This document shows positions 10,883 through 22,368 of a stretch of 64,000 nucleotides of DNA, in pieces. The notes beneath the pieces were generated by a model that saw only the letters and a program-made list of their open reading frames with translations, ran no database searches and was not told the DNA's origin. How positions within the stretch are numbered: position 1 is the first letter of the stretch; each line of letters begins with the position of its first letter. The DNA comes from Papio anubis (taxonomy: Eukaryota > Chordata > Mammalia > Primates > Cercopithecidae): positions 109,979,702 through 110,043,701 of the forward strand of contig NC_044981.1 in the NCBI RefSeq assembly GCF_008728515.1. The letters are read 5' to 3'. The position numbers and the translations under genes were made by a program.

Positions 10883-12833
10883 GTGACCTGCTCACACGTT
10901 ATATTTATAATCCATGTCTAGCTTTTAAGAACTACTTTCTTACATTTCATCAAATGCTGTTCGGTCCCAGGAAAAGACTTTCATTGCAATGTGAACTATC
11001 AAAATTCAATTCACACAGATTACCAAACTAAGAGGTCTGAATTGATACTGGGCAACACTTTATAGTTGGAATTATGTATTAACATTGTCTGACTTGTGCA
11101 TTCAAAGTTAATATTGTGTGAAATATCATTAAAATATTTTTATGGTTACATTAATTCTTTTCCTTGATTTTGAATTAAGCTCAATAGAATGCTCTGCCGA
11201 TTCGTTATACAACATGAAATGTATTCATCCTGTACAACTCTAAAATCCCATTTCCAATGTCTAGCTCAAGTATTAGTGGTACTTACCCGCACCAATCACA
11301 AGGAGGAGTTTGAAAAGCATCTTTCTTAAGTGAAGCAATTCTACTCCATGGTTGTGTTTTCATGTATGACCTTGGGGCATGGACAGAGGTCCTCTGATTC
11401 CTTAGCTCTCCCAGCTCTAAAATGACCAGATGGATAGATTATCATTGACCACTTCATTCAGACAATTCAAGAAGAAAAACGGGCTTAAAGAAATGAGCTT
11501 GGAGTGTTTATTTTTCTTTCTTTGGTACAATTTTATACCACACATTTTCAAAATTCAGCCACTTTTTCTACCTCAGCTTTTTTTTTTTTTTTTTTTTTTT
11601 TGGAATGGGAAAACCCTCCGCTATTTCATTCAATTAAATATAGTGAAATAAATACCAAGGTGAGGGAACATTTCACACTGTGACTCAGAACAAGTCATTA
11701 CCATGTGGAGGGTGGGAGGGTGCAATGTTGCTCAGATAAGATTACCCACTGTGCAGATCATCCTTGCTTCTCACACATCTTTAGCAATCAAGCATACGTG
11801 GAGTGTCATATACACAGTCTGCTATGTCTTCTTTGGTATACCAGGAAAAATAGATGTGAGGCCATGGAAGAATATTCATTAAATATTTTTAATTGTTCAA
11901 ATCGTTTTTAAAAGTTGTTATTTAATCATTTTCATTAAATTCTAAGAAAAAATAACACATTTAAATAGTTTTGTCTCAAAAATGTCCCCTTTTGAAAATT
12001 AACACACATTTTTCAACATATTTACTCTTTCTATAACTCATTTACTATTATTTCCACCATTGCTCCAGAACTTCTGGAATATATCAACTATCTAATGTCA
12101 TGTCTTTGTTATTCTCCAGAAAAAAAGATTACATATTTTCTTAAAATATGTATTCACTCGTCTATTTTTATTTTATCAGACTAGAAATACATTTCAATAC
12201 ACCCAATAAGGCACTTTTTAAACTATCTAAAATATGTAAGTGAATATGAACACCAGGGAAAAGATATTTGCTAGAAATAAGCAAAGTTACAGTGGAATAC
12301 ACTGTCCTGTGGAAATTGGTCTATTAGGTTCATGTTTTATTTCCAAACAGAAGACTACGTTACAGGAAATGTTTAAAATATAGTAACACTTGTAATAGTG
12401 TTTTCCCTTTAAAACCATCTTAGGATTAAAAGTAATGAAGCATTTGCCTTGTTGGAAGACAAATACACTAAGCCCATTTTTGTTCATTATTACATGCCAT
12501 TTCAAATGACTGATGTCTTATTCCTAACTTATAATTGATAAATGATAAGAACATATGCTGGGTTCATCTTCCATCTTCTTCTCTTGAATGGATTTATTTT
12601 TACCACAATCCAACAATATGATTGAGTGATTTGTATATATGAATTTGTTGATGGCAAGTATTACTCTAATAACTAAGAGCCCTGTTCTTAACTAAGTTTG
12701 TTTCACCGATGTGTTATAAGCAACTAGAACAATTATTAGTGCTTTATAGACAACCTATATTTTTTAAATTTATGATTAATTTTTCTAAAAAATATAATCT
12801 TAAAAAACAGCAAAACAAAGAAAGCCTGTATTA

Positions 12834-12897
12834 ATGCTCAAATAACAAATATTGATGAGATACACATGCTCAAATAACAAATATTGATGAGATACAC
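12834..12897. repeat. Perfect 2 x 32-bp tandem duplication
   Basis: The unit beginning atgctcaaataacaaatatt and ending gatacac occurs at 12834-12865 and again, unchanged, at 12866-12897. No transposon ends are visible. Confidence 0.95.
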
Positions 12898-13364
12898 CAC
12901 TTCATTCATTCATATGAAAAATAAAAATACGTGATGTGTATCCAACATTTAATCGTATGTAAATTATTTCTGATTGTCTCAGCTAGAGAGAAATTATTTC
13001 CGACTATGGTGTCTCATCTAGACAGAAGTCAAAACTTTATTTTTCTCTAGGATAATAGTATTTTCTATTTAAATTATCTGAAACTGAGACTTGGCTAAAT
13101 TTTTTATGTATTTTGATTGAATAATTTGGCACTTTTTCTCAGAGAAATAATTTTCATCTTCTTATATACAAACAAGCTTCTATGTTTGTGAGAGACACTC
13201 CACAGACACACATAAACACATGTGCACATGCACACATTTCCTTAATAGTTATCAGTATTTTTCAGGTGTTGGCTAAGATGTAAAATGTCCTTTCTTCCCC
13301 CAGTTGAAATAAATTGAAATGACAGTATGTGGGCTTTTCCCTGTCAAGTACATAGCAATGAAGT

Positions 13365-13505
13365 CCCTCAATCAGCAGCCTCAGCATCACCTGGGGATTT
13401 GTTAGAAATGAAAATTCTTGAGCTCCACCTTAGACTTAGTAAGTCTGAATCCTGGAGAATAGGGACCAGATGGTCCTAATGCATTCTAGCTTTGGAAACC
13501 ACTGG
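13365..13505 (+). mobile_element. MER5-type (hAT-Charlie) DNA transposon relic
   Basis: cagcatcacctggggatttg, then ttagaaatgaaaattcttga, and near the end tttggaaaccactgg match the familiar MER5A/B non-autonomous element in order. Confidence 0.65.
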
Positions 13506-14027
13506 CATCAAGAATAGATGACAAGTTTGAAAAAGGAAAATTGCTTTTAGGTAGGTGTGCAGTTATTAAACCTTTTAGTAACATATAAAATACTCAACTA
13601 CATTTTAGAAAAATAAATGGATGTCAATATTTAGCATTCTAATGGGTTACTGAAACACAGTGCTTTCCCAGCTCAGTTAATTAAAACGCCTAATTTATAA
13701 CATAAACAGATAATTCTCCGTAGCTTCAGAGATACTGTAAGTGTCCCAGAGACATCTCCTTGCTTACTTCACTGCAAGCAAGAGTAGCTATTTCTCCTTA
13801 TTCTCTATCCAGCAAGCACACCCCCAACCCCCATCACTGTATTTTGCAGACATTTTCGGCATGTCTCATCTCCCCAAGCACATGGTGTTTGCTCATAGCT
13901 GCGCTCTAACCATCCAAGTCTTCAAATATCAGTTAAGGAAATATTCCCTCTTTGGAGATAATTGTATCATTTCAGGAAGGCAAGCTTGCTCAGCCTACAT
14001 TGTCATTTTTCTTGTTTTAACTATTAG

Positions 14028-14255
14028 GTCACAATTCAGGAAATAGAAAGTAAGCTTAGCAGCATTGTAGGATTAGAAGAAGAAGCGCAGTCTTTTGCTC
14101 AATTTGTTACCACTGGAGAATCTGCTCGAATTAAAGCCAAGTTGACACAAATAAGAAGATACTGGGAAGAGCTGCGAGAGCATGCACAGTGTCTGGAAGG
14201 AACAATCTTGGGACATTTATCTCAGCAGCAAAAGTTTGAAGAGAACCTTAGAAAG
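14028..14255 (+). CDS. SYNE1: SYNE1 local exon 6 (spectrin-repeat rod)
   Basis: 228 bp, 76 codons (local residues 265-340), phase 0-0. The acceptor is aactattag|GTC and the donor AAG|gtaaga. The peptide runs from VTIQEIESKLSSIVGLEEE through GESARIKAKLTQIRRYWEE to QQQKFEENLRK. The RRYWEELREHAQ segment is a canonical spectrin-repeat Trp helix. Frame-neutral. Confidence 0.95.
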
Positions 14256-14649
14256 GTAAGAATTGGTTCACCTATACTTAAGTTTACATATTTCACATTG
14301 TATTTGTGGTAAATGCAATAAATACTTTACAAATAGTGGAATAAGAAAAAGACATACTTTGTCAATCATCTACCAAGGTCAATGATGAGTAAATTTATAA
14401 TTATTTATATGGCCCCTTTTTTAGTGGCATGTGAGAATGTTACACATTGTGTTCAGTTAGTCATTAAGACAGTTATTTTCCTTTCGAATAATGAGACACA
14501 TTGATTTTAGATGTTTAAAGAATGCATGCATTTTATAATTACATTAAAAGTTATCCATAAAAGGTAGATATGCCATTTTCTCAGTAACATTTTTTTGCCT
14601 GGCTATGTGTTTTTCCCACTGTTATTTTTATATTGCACCCATGTTTTAG
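14256..14649 (+). other. SYNE1: Intron 6
   Basis: 394 bp intron, AT-rich. No repeat or regulatory element recognised. Confidence 0.75.
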
Positions 14650-14748
14650 ATCCAGCAATCTGTGTCTGAATTTGAAGATAAACTTGCTGTTCCAATTAAA
14701 ATATGTTCTTCAGCTACAGAAACATACAAAGTTCTTCAAGAACATATG
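14650..14748 (+). CDS. SYNE1: SYNE1 local exon 7 (spectrin-repeat rod)
   Basis: 99 bp, 33 codons (local residues 341-373), the shortest exon in the window, phase 0-0. The acceptor is catgttttag|ATC and the donor ATG|gtaaga. It encodes IQQSVSEFEDKLAVPIKICS and ends YKVLQEHM. A second AG six bases inside the exon (ATCCAG) could in principle remove Ile-Gln; nothing in the sequence shows that it is used. Confidence 0.94.
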
Positions 14749-15589
14749 GTAAGAGTATGCTTCAACATTTCTACTATTTACCAACTTAAAATTTGACAAT
14801 TCCCACTTGAAAAGAAAATACAGTAAACTTTTTAAGAGAATTGAAATTGGAAAAATGTTTATATGAGTTGAGTAAGTATATAGATTTAATGTATTCACTT
14901 TATATAATACAAGACAGGTAAGGATGTGAATAAATTTTCATTAAAGATGCATATTAAAGGAGTATTCATTTCAAATGTATTTCTCTCTTTTAATTAGAAT
15001 GAGTAACATTTTTAGAGTTTAGCTTTAATAAACCCTGTTACCTCTTGCCAGCATTATAAAAAAGTATGTGTGCAAGGAAAAAATATATATGTATAGCTGT
15101 CTTCAGATTTTAACCCACTGTACTCAGATGTTTAAGGAATATATCCTCACTGACCAGTTTCCAACAAATGGCTTTTGTCATCATTGTGAATCTTCTGCAA
15201 GGCAACAAACAGATGGCTCTGGCAGAATTTAGGGGGAGGAACAAAAGGGGAGAATTATGCACAAATACTACCATATGTTAATTAATAAACAAAAATACGA
15301 ATATGATTCCTATTGCACGTTCATGTGTGCAAACATTTGTAAAGGTGTACGTAATAGAAAACAAACCATTGACAAAGGCACTTCTGGAAGGGGAAGTGAG
15401 ATTTCTATTGTTTAAATATTTATAATGAGAATACACTTCTGTGTTACTTACTTGTAATTTCTTTATACAAAAAATGAGGAAAAGTAGGAGAATTCAGTGT
15501 GATGAAATTATTTTTATACACAACTAAGTTAATAATGGAGGACCAAAGAGACTAATATTCTATTTTTCCAATATTTAGATTTCCTAAAG

Positions 15590-15770
15590 CAAGTTGTTTT
15601 TCTGTGTCTTGATTTTCTAATCTGTAAAATGAAGGTAATGAAAAAACATACCTCTTAGGGTTCTCAGGAAGATGGAATGAGTCAATGCATGGGAAGCAGG
15701 TAATGCAGGGCCTGCCACATTCTGAGGCACTGTGTAGCTATTATTATTATTACTACTATTGAGATAGCAG
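15590..15770 (-). mobile_element. MIR element
   Basis: Reverse MIR order: gattttctaatctgtaaaat, then cctcttagggttctcaggaa, then gcctgccacattctgaggca and tagctattattattatta. Confidence 0.7.
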
Positions 15771-15855
15771 CTTCTTCAGCCATAACTCTTTTTATATGTA
15801 TTTTTTGTAGTGTTTATAGCATGTTACATGTGGGTTTTATGAGTTAAGAATAGTT

Positions 15856-15964
15856 TTTAAATACATATCTAGCATAAAGTCACTAATAATCTTTACAAGT
15901 TATCTAAATTGTTTAAATACATATCTAGTATAAAGTCACTAATAATCACAAGTTATCTAAATTG
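15856..15964. repeat. Imperfect tandem duplication (56 + 53 bp)
   Basis: Units starting tttaaatacatatctag occur at 15856-15911 and 15912-15964. They differ by one substitution (agcat/agtat) and a small deletion in the second copy. Confidence 0.93.
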
Positions 15965-16104
15965 TTAAGGGAAAGTTGAAAGTTTTCAGATAAATAGCAG
16001 CACATTCTTGTTTGGAGAAGTGTCTCCATTTTCAATTTTGATTTCTGTATTTATGAAGTCACTTTCTTCTCATTTTCACTATGTCTTGCTGCAAATCATG
16101 GGCA

Positions 16105-16350
16105 CAGACCTTTTAAAAATATATTTAACTTTTATGTGTTTTGGGGGGTGCACATGTGATAATTTAATACATTGATATAATTTGTAAAAGTAAAATCAGT
16201 GGAATTGGGACCTTCATCACCTAAAATATTTGTGTTTTATTTATGCAAGAAACATTCAAACTATTTTCTAGCTATAGTCCCCTACTAATGTATTGACCAC
16301 TAAGTCTTATTTCTTCTATCAACTGTATATTTGTACCCATTCTTAGTACC
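16105..16350. mobile_element. L1-like fragment
   Basis: tttaacttttatgtgttttg, then gtgataatttaatacattga and ttatttcttctatcaactgt resemble a segment common in primate L1 3' regions. Orientation and subfamily are uncertain. Confidence 0.4.
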
Positions 16351-16463
16351 ATTCTTGTTTATTATGACTGAGAGAAAACATTTTGCAATGATAGGTGTCA
16401 AAGAAAGATGCAGGCCTCGTTGGCTCTTTTGCTTTCATTGTATTCTTCTCACACTCTTCTTAG

Positions 16464-16651
16464 GATCTCTGCCAGGCCCTGGAGTCACTGAGCAGCCTGA
16501 TCACCACCTTCTCAGCCAGTGCCAGGAAGGTTGTGAACAGAGACTCCTGTATTCAGGAGGCTGCGGCTCTACAGCACCAATATGAGGACACCCTACGGAA
16601 GGCGAAGGAGAGACAGACTGCGCTGGAGAATCTGCTGGCCCACTGGCAGAG
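16464..16651 (+). CDS. SYNE1: SYNE1 local exon 8 (spectrin-repeat rod)
   Basis: 188 bp (local residues 374 to 436, last codon split AG/G). The acceptor is ttcttag|GATCTC and the donor GAG|gtgagc. The peptide includes DLCQALESLSSLITTFSAS, ARKVVNRDSCIQEAAALQ and ENLLAHWQR. The Trp near the end pairs with the helix continued in exon 9. Several residues here (for example LITTF and IQEAAALQHQ) differ from the human protein as I recall it. Confidence 0.94.
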
Positions 16652-17040
16652 GTGAGCAGCATTTTTCCTTGAGTTGCTGCCACTATTAAATAGGAAATTC
16701 TAGATTAGCAGTTCTTTATGTGATGGGGAATGATTATCCCACATGCAAAACACATGAACTTGTGGGTCTACTGTAGGAAACTCTTGATCTTTGTTATAAG
16801 GCAAAGATTCCCGTGAGTGGAGAGGATGTATATGGATCTTTACATATTATCCAATATAAACGTGAATGCAGGGATGCACATGAAAATGAACGGAGTGATT
16901 TTTGTGTTGACACATCTAAGACTGAGATAACTGAGATTGTATTTGCTATGGTTTGTGTTGGACCCTCCAACTTCAGAAAGGTTTAATCTCCTAGTATGAC
17001 AATTTTCAATGAATTTGTTTCTGTTCTCTACTTCCTTTAG
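16652..17040 (+). other. SYNE1: Intron 8
   Basis: 389 bp intron with nothing recognisable beyond its splice sites. Confidence 0.75.
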
Positions 17041-17164
17041 GCTAGAGAAAGAACTATCATCCTTTTTGACCTGGTTAGAGCGGGGTGAAGCTATAGCCAG
17101 TTCCCCAGAAATGGACATTTCTGCAGACAGAGTCAAAGTGGAAGGTGAACTTCAGTTAATACAG
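17041..17164 (+). CDS. SYNE1: SYNE1 local exon 9, followed by a GC donor
   Basis: 124 bp (local residues 436-477). The acceptor is cttcctttag|G, completing Arg; it continues LEKELSSFLTWLERGEA and ends EGELQLIQ. The 3' boundary is CAG|gcaagt, a GC rather than GT donor with an otherwise ideal consensus. The next exon begins GCA CTG CAA, giving ...LIQ-ALQNEVV in frame and matching nesprin-1. No nearby GT gives an open frame into exon 10. Confidence 0.93.
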
Positions 17165-17170
17165 GCAAGT
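17165..17170 (+). promoter_or_regulatory. GC-type 5' splice site
   Basis: Exon 9 ends ATACAG and the intron starts gcaagt. Apart from C at +2, every position matches the donor consensus, which is characteristic of functional GC-AG introns. The reading frame into exon 10 requires this junction. Confidence 0.88.
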
Positions 17171-19045
17171 TCAAGGAAGTGTGAGGAAGGAAAAATAAAA
17201 TGCTTTTTGTTACAGTTACATTATTTAAAAAAATAAAATAATGAAATAAATAAACGTGTATCTCCCTTCTTGCTTTCGTTTTGTGATTCCCGAAGCATCA
17301 TTTGACATTAGGGTGTTCCAAAAAGAAGAAAGCAACCATGACCTGAAAGGGAGAGAAACTGACAATGAGAACTTTGTGATGATCAATTTCCGTGATGTGT
17401 TAGAAAATCCTGTAATGTAATGTCTGGCATCTGAATAACATGCTTTGGCAAAGGAGTTGAGGAAAGGTTGGGTAGGAATATAGATGAAAGAGGTTGGCTA
17501 TCAGTTCATAATTTCTGAGGCTGGAAATAGATATAATCTCTCTACTCTTGTAATTATATGAATTTTGTGCAATAAATGGTGTTCTTTTAAAGAAATAAGT
17601 AATAGAATGTAGAAAGAAGTTGCGGTAATGATTATTCTCATGGAAGACAAAAAAATGAATGAGCACAAATGTAGGTAATAAGTACAATGACAAAGTTTAT
17701 TTCATACTTGAGGAAGTCAATTATTTAAACTCAAAGAAAGAAAATCTTTGAGTATAATTGAAGCTAAAGGCAATGTTACTGATTTCTAGAGATTAATAAC
17801 TTGCCTCAAATGATGCTATCTATGCTGGAAAATTCAACAGTCAAAATTGCGTCTCAAAAGAGATTTATTTTATTACAGATTTATACTCCAAATTCCTCCC
17901 ATCAACTATTATAAGACGTTTAGGAGGAAGCTACATTCTTTTGCCTTTTGTAATTGCGTCTCTGAAAACTCTGTCACCAGTGTCTGTAGCATCGGAATCT
18001 GTTGCCCCACCTTTAAATGTTCTCCTTCCTTGACTTGGGGGGTACTCCATTCTTCTGGTTCTTCTGCCTTTCTGGTTTATTAAACACTGATTTCTGCACT
18101 CATCTTCCACAAAGTCCCTTCTCAGAAACCTGTAATGACTGTTACTTGCCCTGAGCATAAAGGGCAATCCTGATCTACAATCTGGTTCCTGTCTTCTTTC
18201 AAATACACACAGGGTGTTCCCAGAGGGGACATCACAGGTCTTTTCCTTATAAATGAGGAAATTGACATAAATCTAAGTGGGCATGTCAAACTGTTGTTGC
18301 ACATCTCCACGTGGAAACTGAGTGCCATATGACTGAGAGGACTGCAGACTCTGTTACTCCTGCATCCTGACATTGCATCAAGTAAGGTGGCCTCACCTCG
18401 TGGGCTGGACCTGACTTGTGCATTCCCACCTCCTGGCTCTGCATCCTGCGCTGTTTCTTTGCTTTGTACCCAGCGTAAGTTGCAGTTCTGCTTTATGATC
18501 TTATCTGTCATCCACAGGCTGTGCACTCCTTCCTCTAATCCCTTTAGCAATCTTGCTTGTATCACATACAAGCAAGGAAGGGAAGGAGAGCATTTTGACA
18601 AGCATCTACTTACTATCTGCTGTGCCATACCTATCATTTCGCTTAACATCTTTTTTTTATTATTATTACCTATCTATTGGAGTGTTTATATTTTATCTCT
18701 TGTTAGGTAGGAGCCACAACTTTTATGCACCTCACAGCACCTAAGAGATTCATTACCTGATTACGTTTTAAAATGAAGGAGTTCTGTTGCTTAAAAGCAA
18801 AATGAAGAGCCCCTAAGTTCTCCAGTTTGGCCTAATCTGGTCTCTAAATAGAGAGGGAGAACATGTCCCAGGCTAGAATTGCATCTCTCTTATTGTTAGC
18901 CGTGTGAGTCTCTCCAGCAATAATTTTTCTTTGATTCTCTTTGCCTACTCAGTCTCTTAGTCGTGAAAGAAATTCTACAGCTTCTAGATTTGCCTAACTT
19001 ATAACTCAGACTCCAGAAAACTTATTCAGGTTCTAGTCGCATTGT

Positions 19046-19169
19046 ATTACTTGATTTAGAAATTGATCCACTTCACCTTTAATGGAATGGAACCAAATTC
19101 CATTAAAGGTTAAGTGGATGAACCAAATTCCATTAAAGGTTAAGTGGATCCATTTCTAAATCAAGTAAT
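19046..19169. repeat. Inverted repeat (41-nt arms) with 2 x 30-bp tandem repeat
   Basis: The arm at 19046-19086 is the reverse complement of 19129-19169 over 41 nt with two mismatches. The right side also carries a perfect 30-bp tandem duplication (19090-19119 and 19120-19149) beginning gaaccaaattccattaaagg, so part of the arm is present three times, twice in one orientation and once in the other. Confidence 0.95.
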
Positions 19170-19307
19170 AAAAACTCTCTTCAGCCTGGCCCCGATGACT
19201 TACATTTCGCAAGAATGCAAATCCTTTGGACAACAGCCCCCTGTGTCACATGGTCCTTACTTTTCAGTCCTGTTGGGATGAGATCTGTAATGTCTTGTAT
19301 TTTTCAG

Positions 19308-19474
19308 GCACTGCAAAATGAAGTTGTATCCCAGGCCTCATTCTATAGCAAACTTTTGCAATTAAAGGAATCATTGTTCTCAATAGCCTCCAAAGATGAT
19401 GTGAAAATGGTGAAACTACATTTGGAGCAGTTGGATGAGAGATGGAGAGATTTACCACAGATAATTGACAAAAG
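19308..19474 (+). CDS. SYNE1: SYNE1 local exon 10 (spectrin-repeat rod)
   Basis: 167 bp (local residues 478 to 533, split AG/G). The acceptor is tatttttcag|GCA. The donor AAAAG|gttggt is weak: T at +3 and no +5 G consensus followed by A. The peptide ALQNEVVSQASFYSKLLQL continues through SLFSIASKDDVKMVKLHLE to DERWRDLPQIIDK, ending a spectrin-repeat helix with a Trp. A 124-bp hairpin with tandem repeat lies about 140 bp upstream. Confidence 0.94.
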
Positions 19475-20689
19475 GTTGGTTCTAAAAGATAAATCTTCTA
19501 ATATTGTTAATTTTTTTAAATGATGAGCATGTAAATTAAGAAAGTATAGTTTTGTTTACTTTTATTTAACTTGGCTACTCACCTGATAACTACAGAAGGG
19601 AAGAAAACTTTTATTTTGAAAATCAAGATCCACGAAACTGAGCATTTCTGATGAATCCCAATTCACAATTTAGTCTAAAATAAGGGCAAGTGATTAAATC
19701 AGTTGAAATAGATTAAAGAGAGTAGGATTGCTAATGCTGTATTATTTATTGCTTAAGCTGTTTTGTATAGGAAAAAAAATGGTACCTAAAATTTTATCTC
19801 ACATGACATTTCTCAACCAGAGGCATTTTATACACATATGCTAGTCCATTTCATTTTACTATAGATATTTTGGAGACAGCAAGGGAAATTATTGATAAAT
19901 GGAAGAAAAAACTGGATTAAATCTTAATTAACTAGGTGATTAACAACTGGCATCTATCCCTTTCCAATATACTAGAAAACAAATTTTCTCTTTAAGTTGA
20001 TGTTGATCACCTGTGTGATCTTAGGCATTTAACCTTTCCGCCCTTTTAAAAAATTCATTCATTCAGCAAATATTTCCTGAGTTTCCACAATGAGTAGCAT
20101 ACTCTTCTATGTGCTGAGAATCGCAACAATAAAGAGTTTCATCCTTTGCTTTCATGGAGCTTATATTTATTCTATTATTTATTTATTCCTGTATTCGATC
20201 AATCAACAAATATATATCAGGTGCCTGCTGCGTACAAGGTACCATATCAGACACCAAAAGCCATAAAAATAAATAAAACCTAACCCCAAATAATTTACCG
20301 ATTAGTGTGGGAATAATGGGGGGTGAACACGAAATATTATAGGATCAAAAAAAGGGACATTTGAATGGGCTTAGAAATTTACAGAAAGATTTGATGTCAC
20401 CTCTTGAAAGGTGAGCAATTATCTGTAAAACAAAGCAGTATCTGCCCTCTGCCTGTCCCTTAGAGGGAAAGTAAAGGACTTTTAAAGTGATACCAATGTG
20501 TGAAGGCATTGAAAATATAATGCATGCATATAAGGATAATGTGTAGAAGATTTTGTAAATATTAAAATGTGAAAACTGATTTAAAAGTTGAATTTGGATA
20601 CAAACCATTTTAATAAATACTAGTTTTGATTAAGGTATTATTTTTAATACATTTGGTTTCTGATCTCCAATCGCCTACTATTTATTAAC

Positions 20690-21420
20690 TAATTCATTTA
20701 TTACACACACACTGATTGGTCCCTGATGATATCCCAGGCACCTTTTTAGGTGCTGAGGATATAGCAGTAAGCAAGGCAGGTACAGTCCATGTGTGGAGAG
20801 AGGGGAGGAAGGAGCTGGGTGGAAAATAAATACATAACTAAACAAGTGAACAAACAAGACGATTTAAGGTAATGTTCAGGATTATGAAGACAACAAAACA
20901 GGGTAGCATGACAGGGACTGCAGGATGGTGTGTCTTTAGAATTGGGGTCAAACAAGGCCTCTCTGGGGAGATGACATCTGATTAAGATCTGTGGGCTGTG
21001 CAGGAAGCAGACCCACACAGGCAAAGGGAGCAAAAATGGCAAAAGCTCTAAGGCAGTAATGAGTTGGTTTTATTGGGAGACAGAGAGGTCAGTGGGAATG
21101 TGGGGCAGAACTGTCAGATGAGACCAGATAAGTAGAAAATGTGAGTTTTCTTGTAGACCACAGTAAGGAGTTTGGGGTTTTGCCTTCTTAAGTGCAATGG
21201 GAAACCACCTAGTGTTTAAGCAGGATAGGGCATGCCTTGTTCACATGAAATCATGTCTACTTATTATCTAGAGAGTATATTGTAAGGAGGCAAAGGTGGG
21301 AGGGAGGAAGCCAGTTAGGAGGCTGTTGAAGGTCAGGCAAGAAGTGAAGAGGTTTAGACCAGGATGAGAGCAGTGGAAATGGAGAGAAGAGCACAGAATC
21401 AATGTATAGTGTGTGTTGGC
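20690..21420 (+). mobile_element. Ancient interspersed repeat (old LINE-like)
   Basis: cccaggcacctttttaggtg, gaggatatagcagtaagcaa, caaggcctctctggggagat, and cagttaggaggctgttgaag follow the order of a family widely seen in mammalian introns. I cannot name the subfamily with certainty (L2-like or similar). Confidence 0.4.
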
Positions 21421-21454
21421 GGGGAGGAGGGAGTGGGGGGATTGTAGGGCCAAG

Positions 21455-22035
21455 GCCCTTGGCCCCCTAGAGGTTAGAAAATCACTGACATGAGGCAGAT
21501 TAATAGGAAAGTAATATAAATTTATTTAATGTGTATACACAGGAGTCTTCAGAATGGACACCCAACCTCCATTGACATACAAAATATATACCATATTGAG
21601 GTTACAGAAAGATTGTGAGCTCAGAAAATGGCTCAAAACAGGTTATCATGGTAATACAGGTTATTGGAGGGAGAAAGGAAGAGGCTTGGCTAGCAAAACT
21701 GGACTTGCAATGTAGATGAAACCTCACAGGTACAGCCCTCAAAGAGAATAGATGGTAAAGGTCTCTTTCAGGTCTTCATGGTGTTTGACTCTCAGTTCAT
21801 ATTTCCTAGATCTGGACAAAGGCAGGGCTAGCAACATTAGTACAGATTCTCTACAGATCTACAGAAGCAAATTTAGCCCCCCCCACCCCCCACAAAAGAC
21901 AGTTTTGCAGGGCCATTTCGGAATTTGTCAAAGAAATACATTTTGGAGTAAAGTATTTTTATTTCCTTCAGATCCCATTTTGAAACTTAAAAAACGTTTC
22001 ACATATTCAAAGCTAAATGGAAAGTTTTGAAGAGA
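21455..22035 (-). mobile_element. Possible LTR relic
   Basis: Contains caggcagattaataggaaag..., related to the block at 25770-26260 (caattaacaggagaaatggc). I judge both to be old solo-LTR-like relics; the family is not identified and no internal retroviral coding sequence is visible. Confidence 0.3.
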
Positions 22036-22059
22036 TTTGTCTTAAAGTTTGTTTGATAG

Positions 22060-22368
22060 AGGTTGAGTGTGATGGCTTATGCCCATAATCCCAGAGTTTT
22101 GGGAGGGCAAGGTGAGGGGAGTGCTCAAGGCTGGGAGTTCAAGACCAGCCTGGGCAATATTGCAAGACCCCATCTCTACAAGAAATTTTTTTTAAAGTAT
22201 CCAAGTGTGGTGGCATGTACCTGTAGTCTCAGCTGCTCAGAAAGCTGAGACAGGAGGATTGCTTGAGCCCAGGAGTTTGAAGTTACAGGGAGCTGTGATT
22301 ACAGCACTGCACTGAAGCCTGGGTAACAGAGTGATACTTGGTCTCAATTTAAAAAAAAAGAAAAAAAG
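22060..22368 (+). mobile_element. Alu (AluJ-like)
   Basis: gttgagtgtgatggcttatg, cctgggcaatattgcaagac and gagcccaggagtttgaagtt, with an A-rich tail. Strongly diverged. Confidence 0.85.

Larger units (their letters stand above)
10883..14027 (+). other. SYNE1: Intron 5
   Basis: 3.1 kb, AT-rich. It contains a T run (11578-11600), a perfect 32-bp tandem duplication (12834-12897), a CA-rich patch (13196-13232) and an MER5-like relic (13365-13505). The remainder is unassigned. Confidence 0.75.
14749..16463 (+). other. SYNE1: Intron 7
   Basis: 1.7 kb intron with a minus-strand MIR (15590-15770), an imperfect 56/53-bp tandem duplication (15856-15964) and an L1-like stretch (about 16105-16350). Confidence 0.75.
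17165..19307 (+). other. SYNE1: Intron 9 (GC-AG)
   Basis: 2.1 kb intron with a GC donor and a standard cag acceptor. Most of it (17200-19040) is unassigned, moderately AT-rich DNA with chance open frames on both strands. Near the 3' end is a hairpin combined with a tandem repeat (19046-19169). Confidence 0.85.

Noticed and set aside
12826..12900. Two-copy repeat as a CRISPR-like array
   Set aside because: Only two copies, directly abutting with no spacers, in a primate intron.
18122..18649. 175-codon minus-strand open frame in intron 9
   Set aside because: No recognisable domain, no promoter or conservation evidence, and low-complexity intronic composition.
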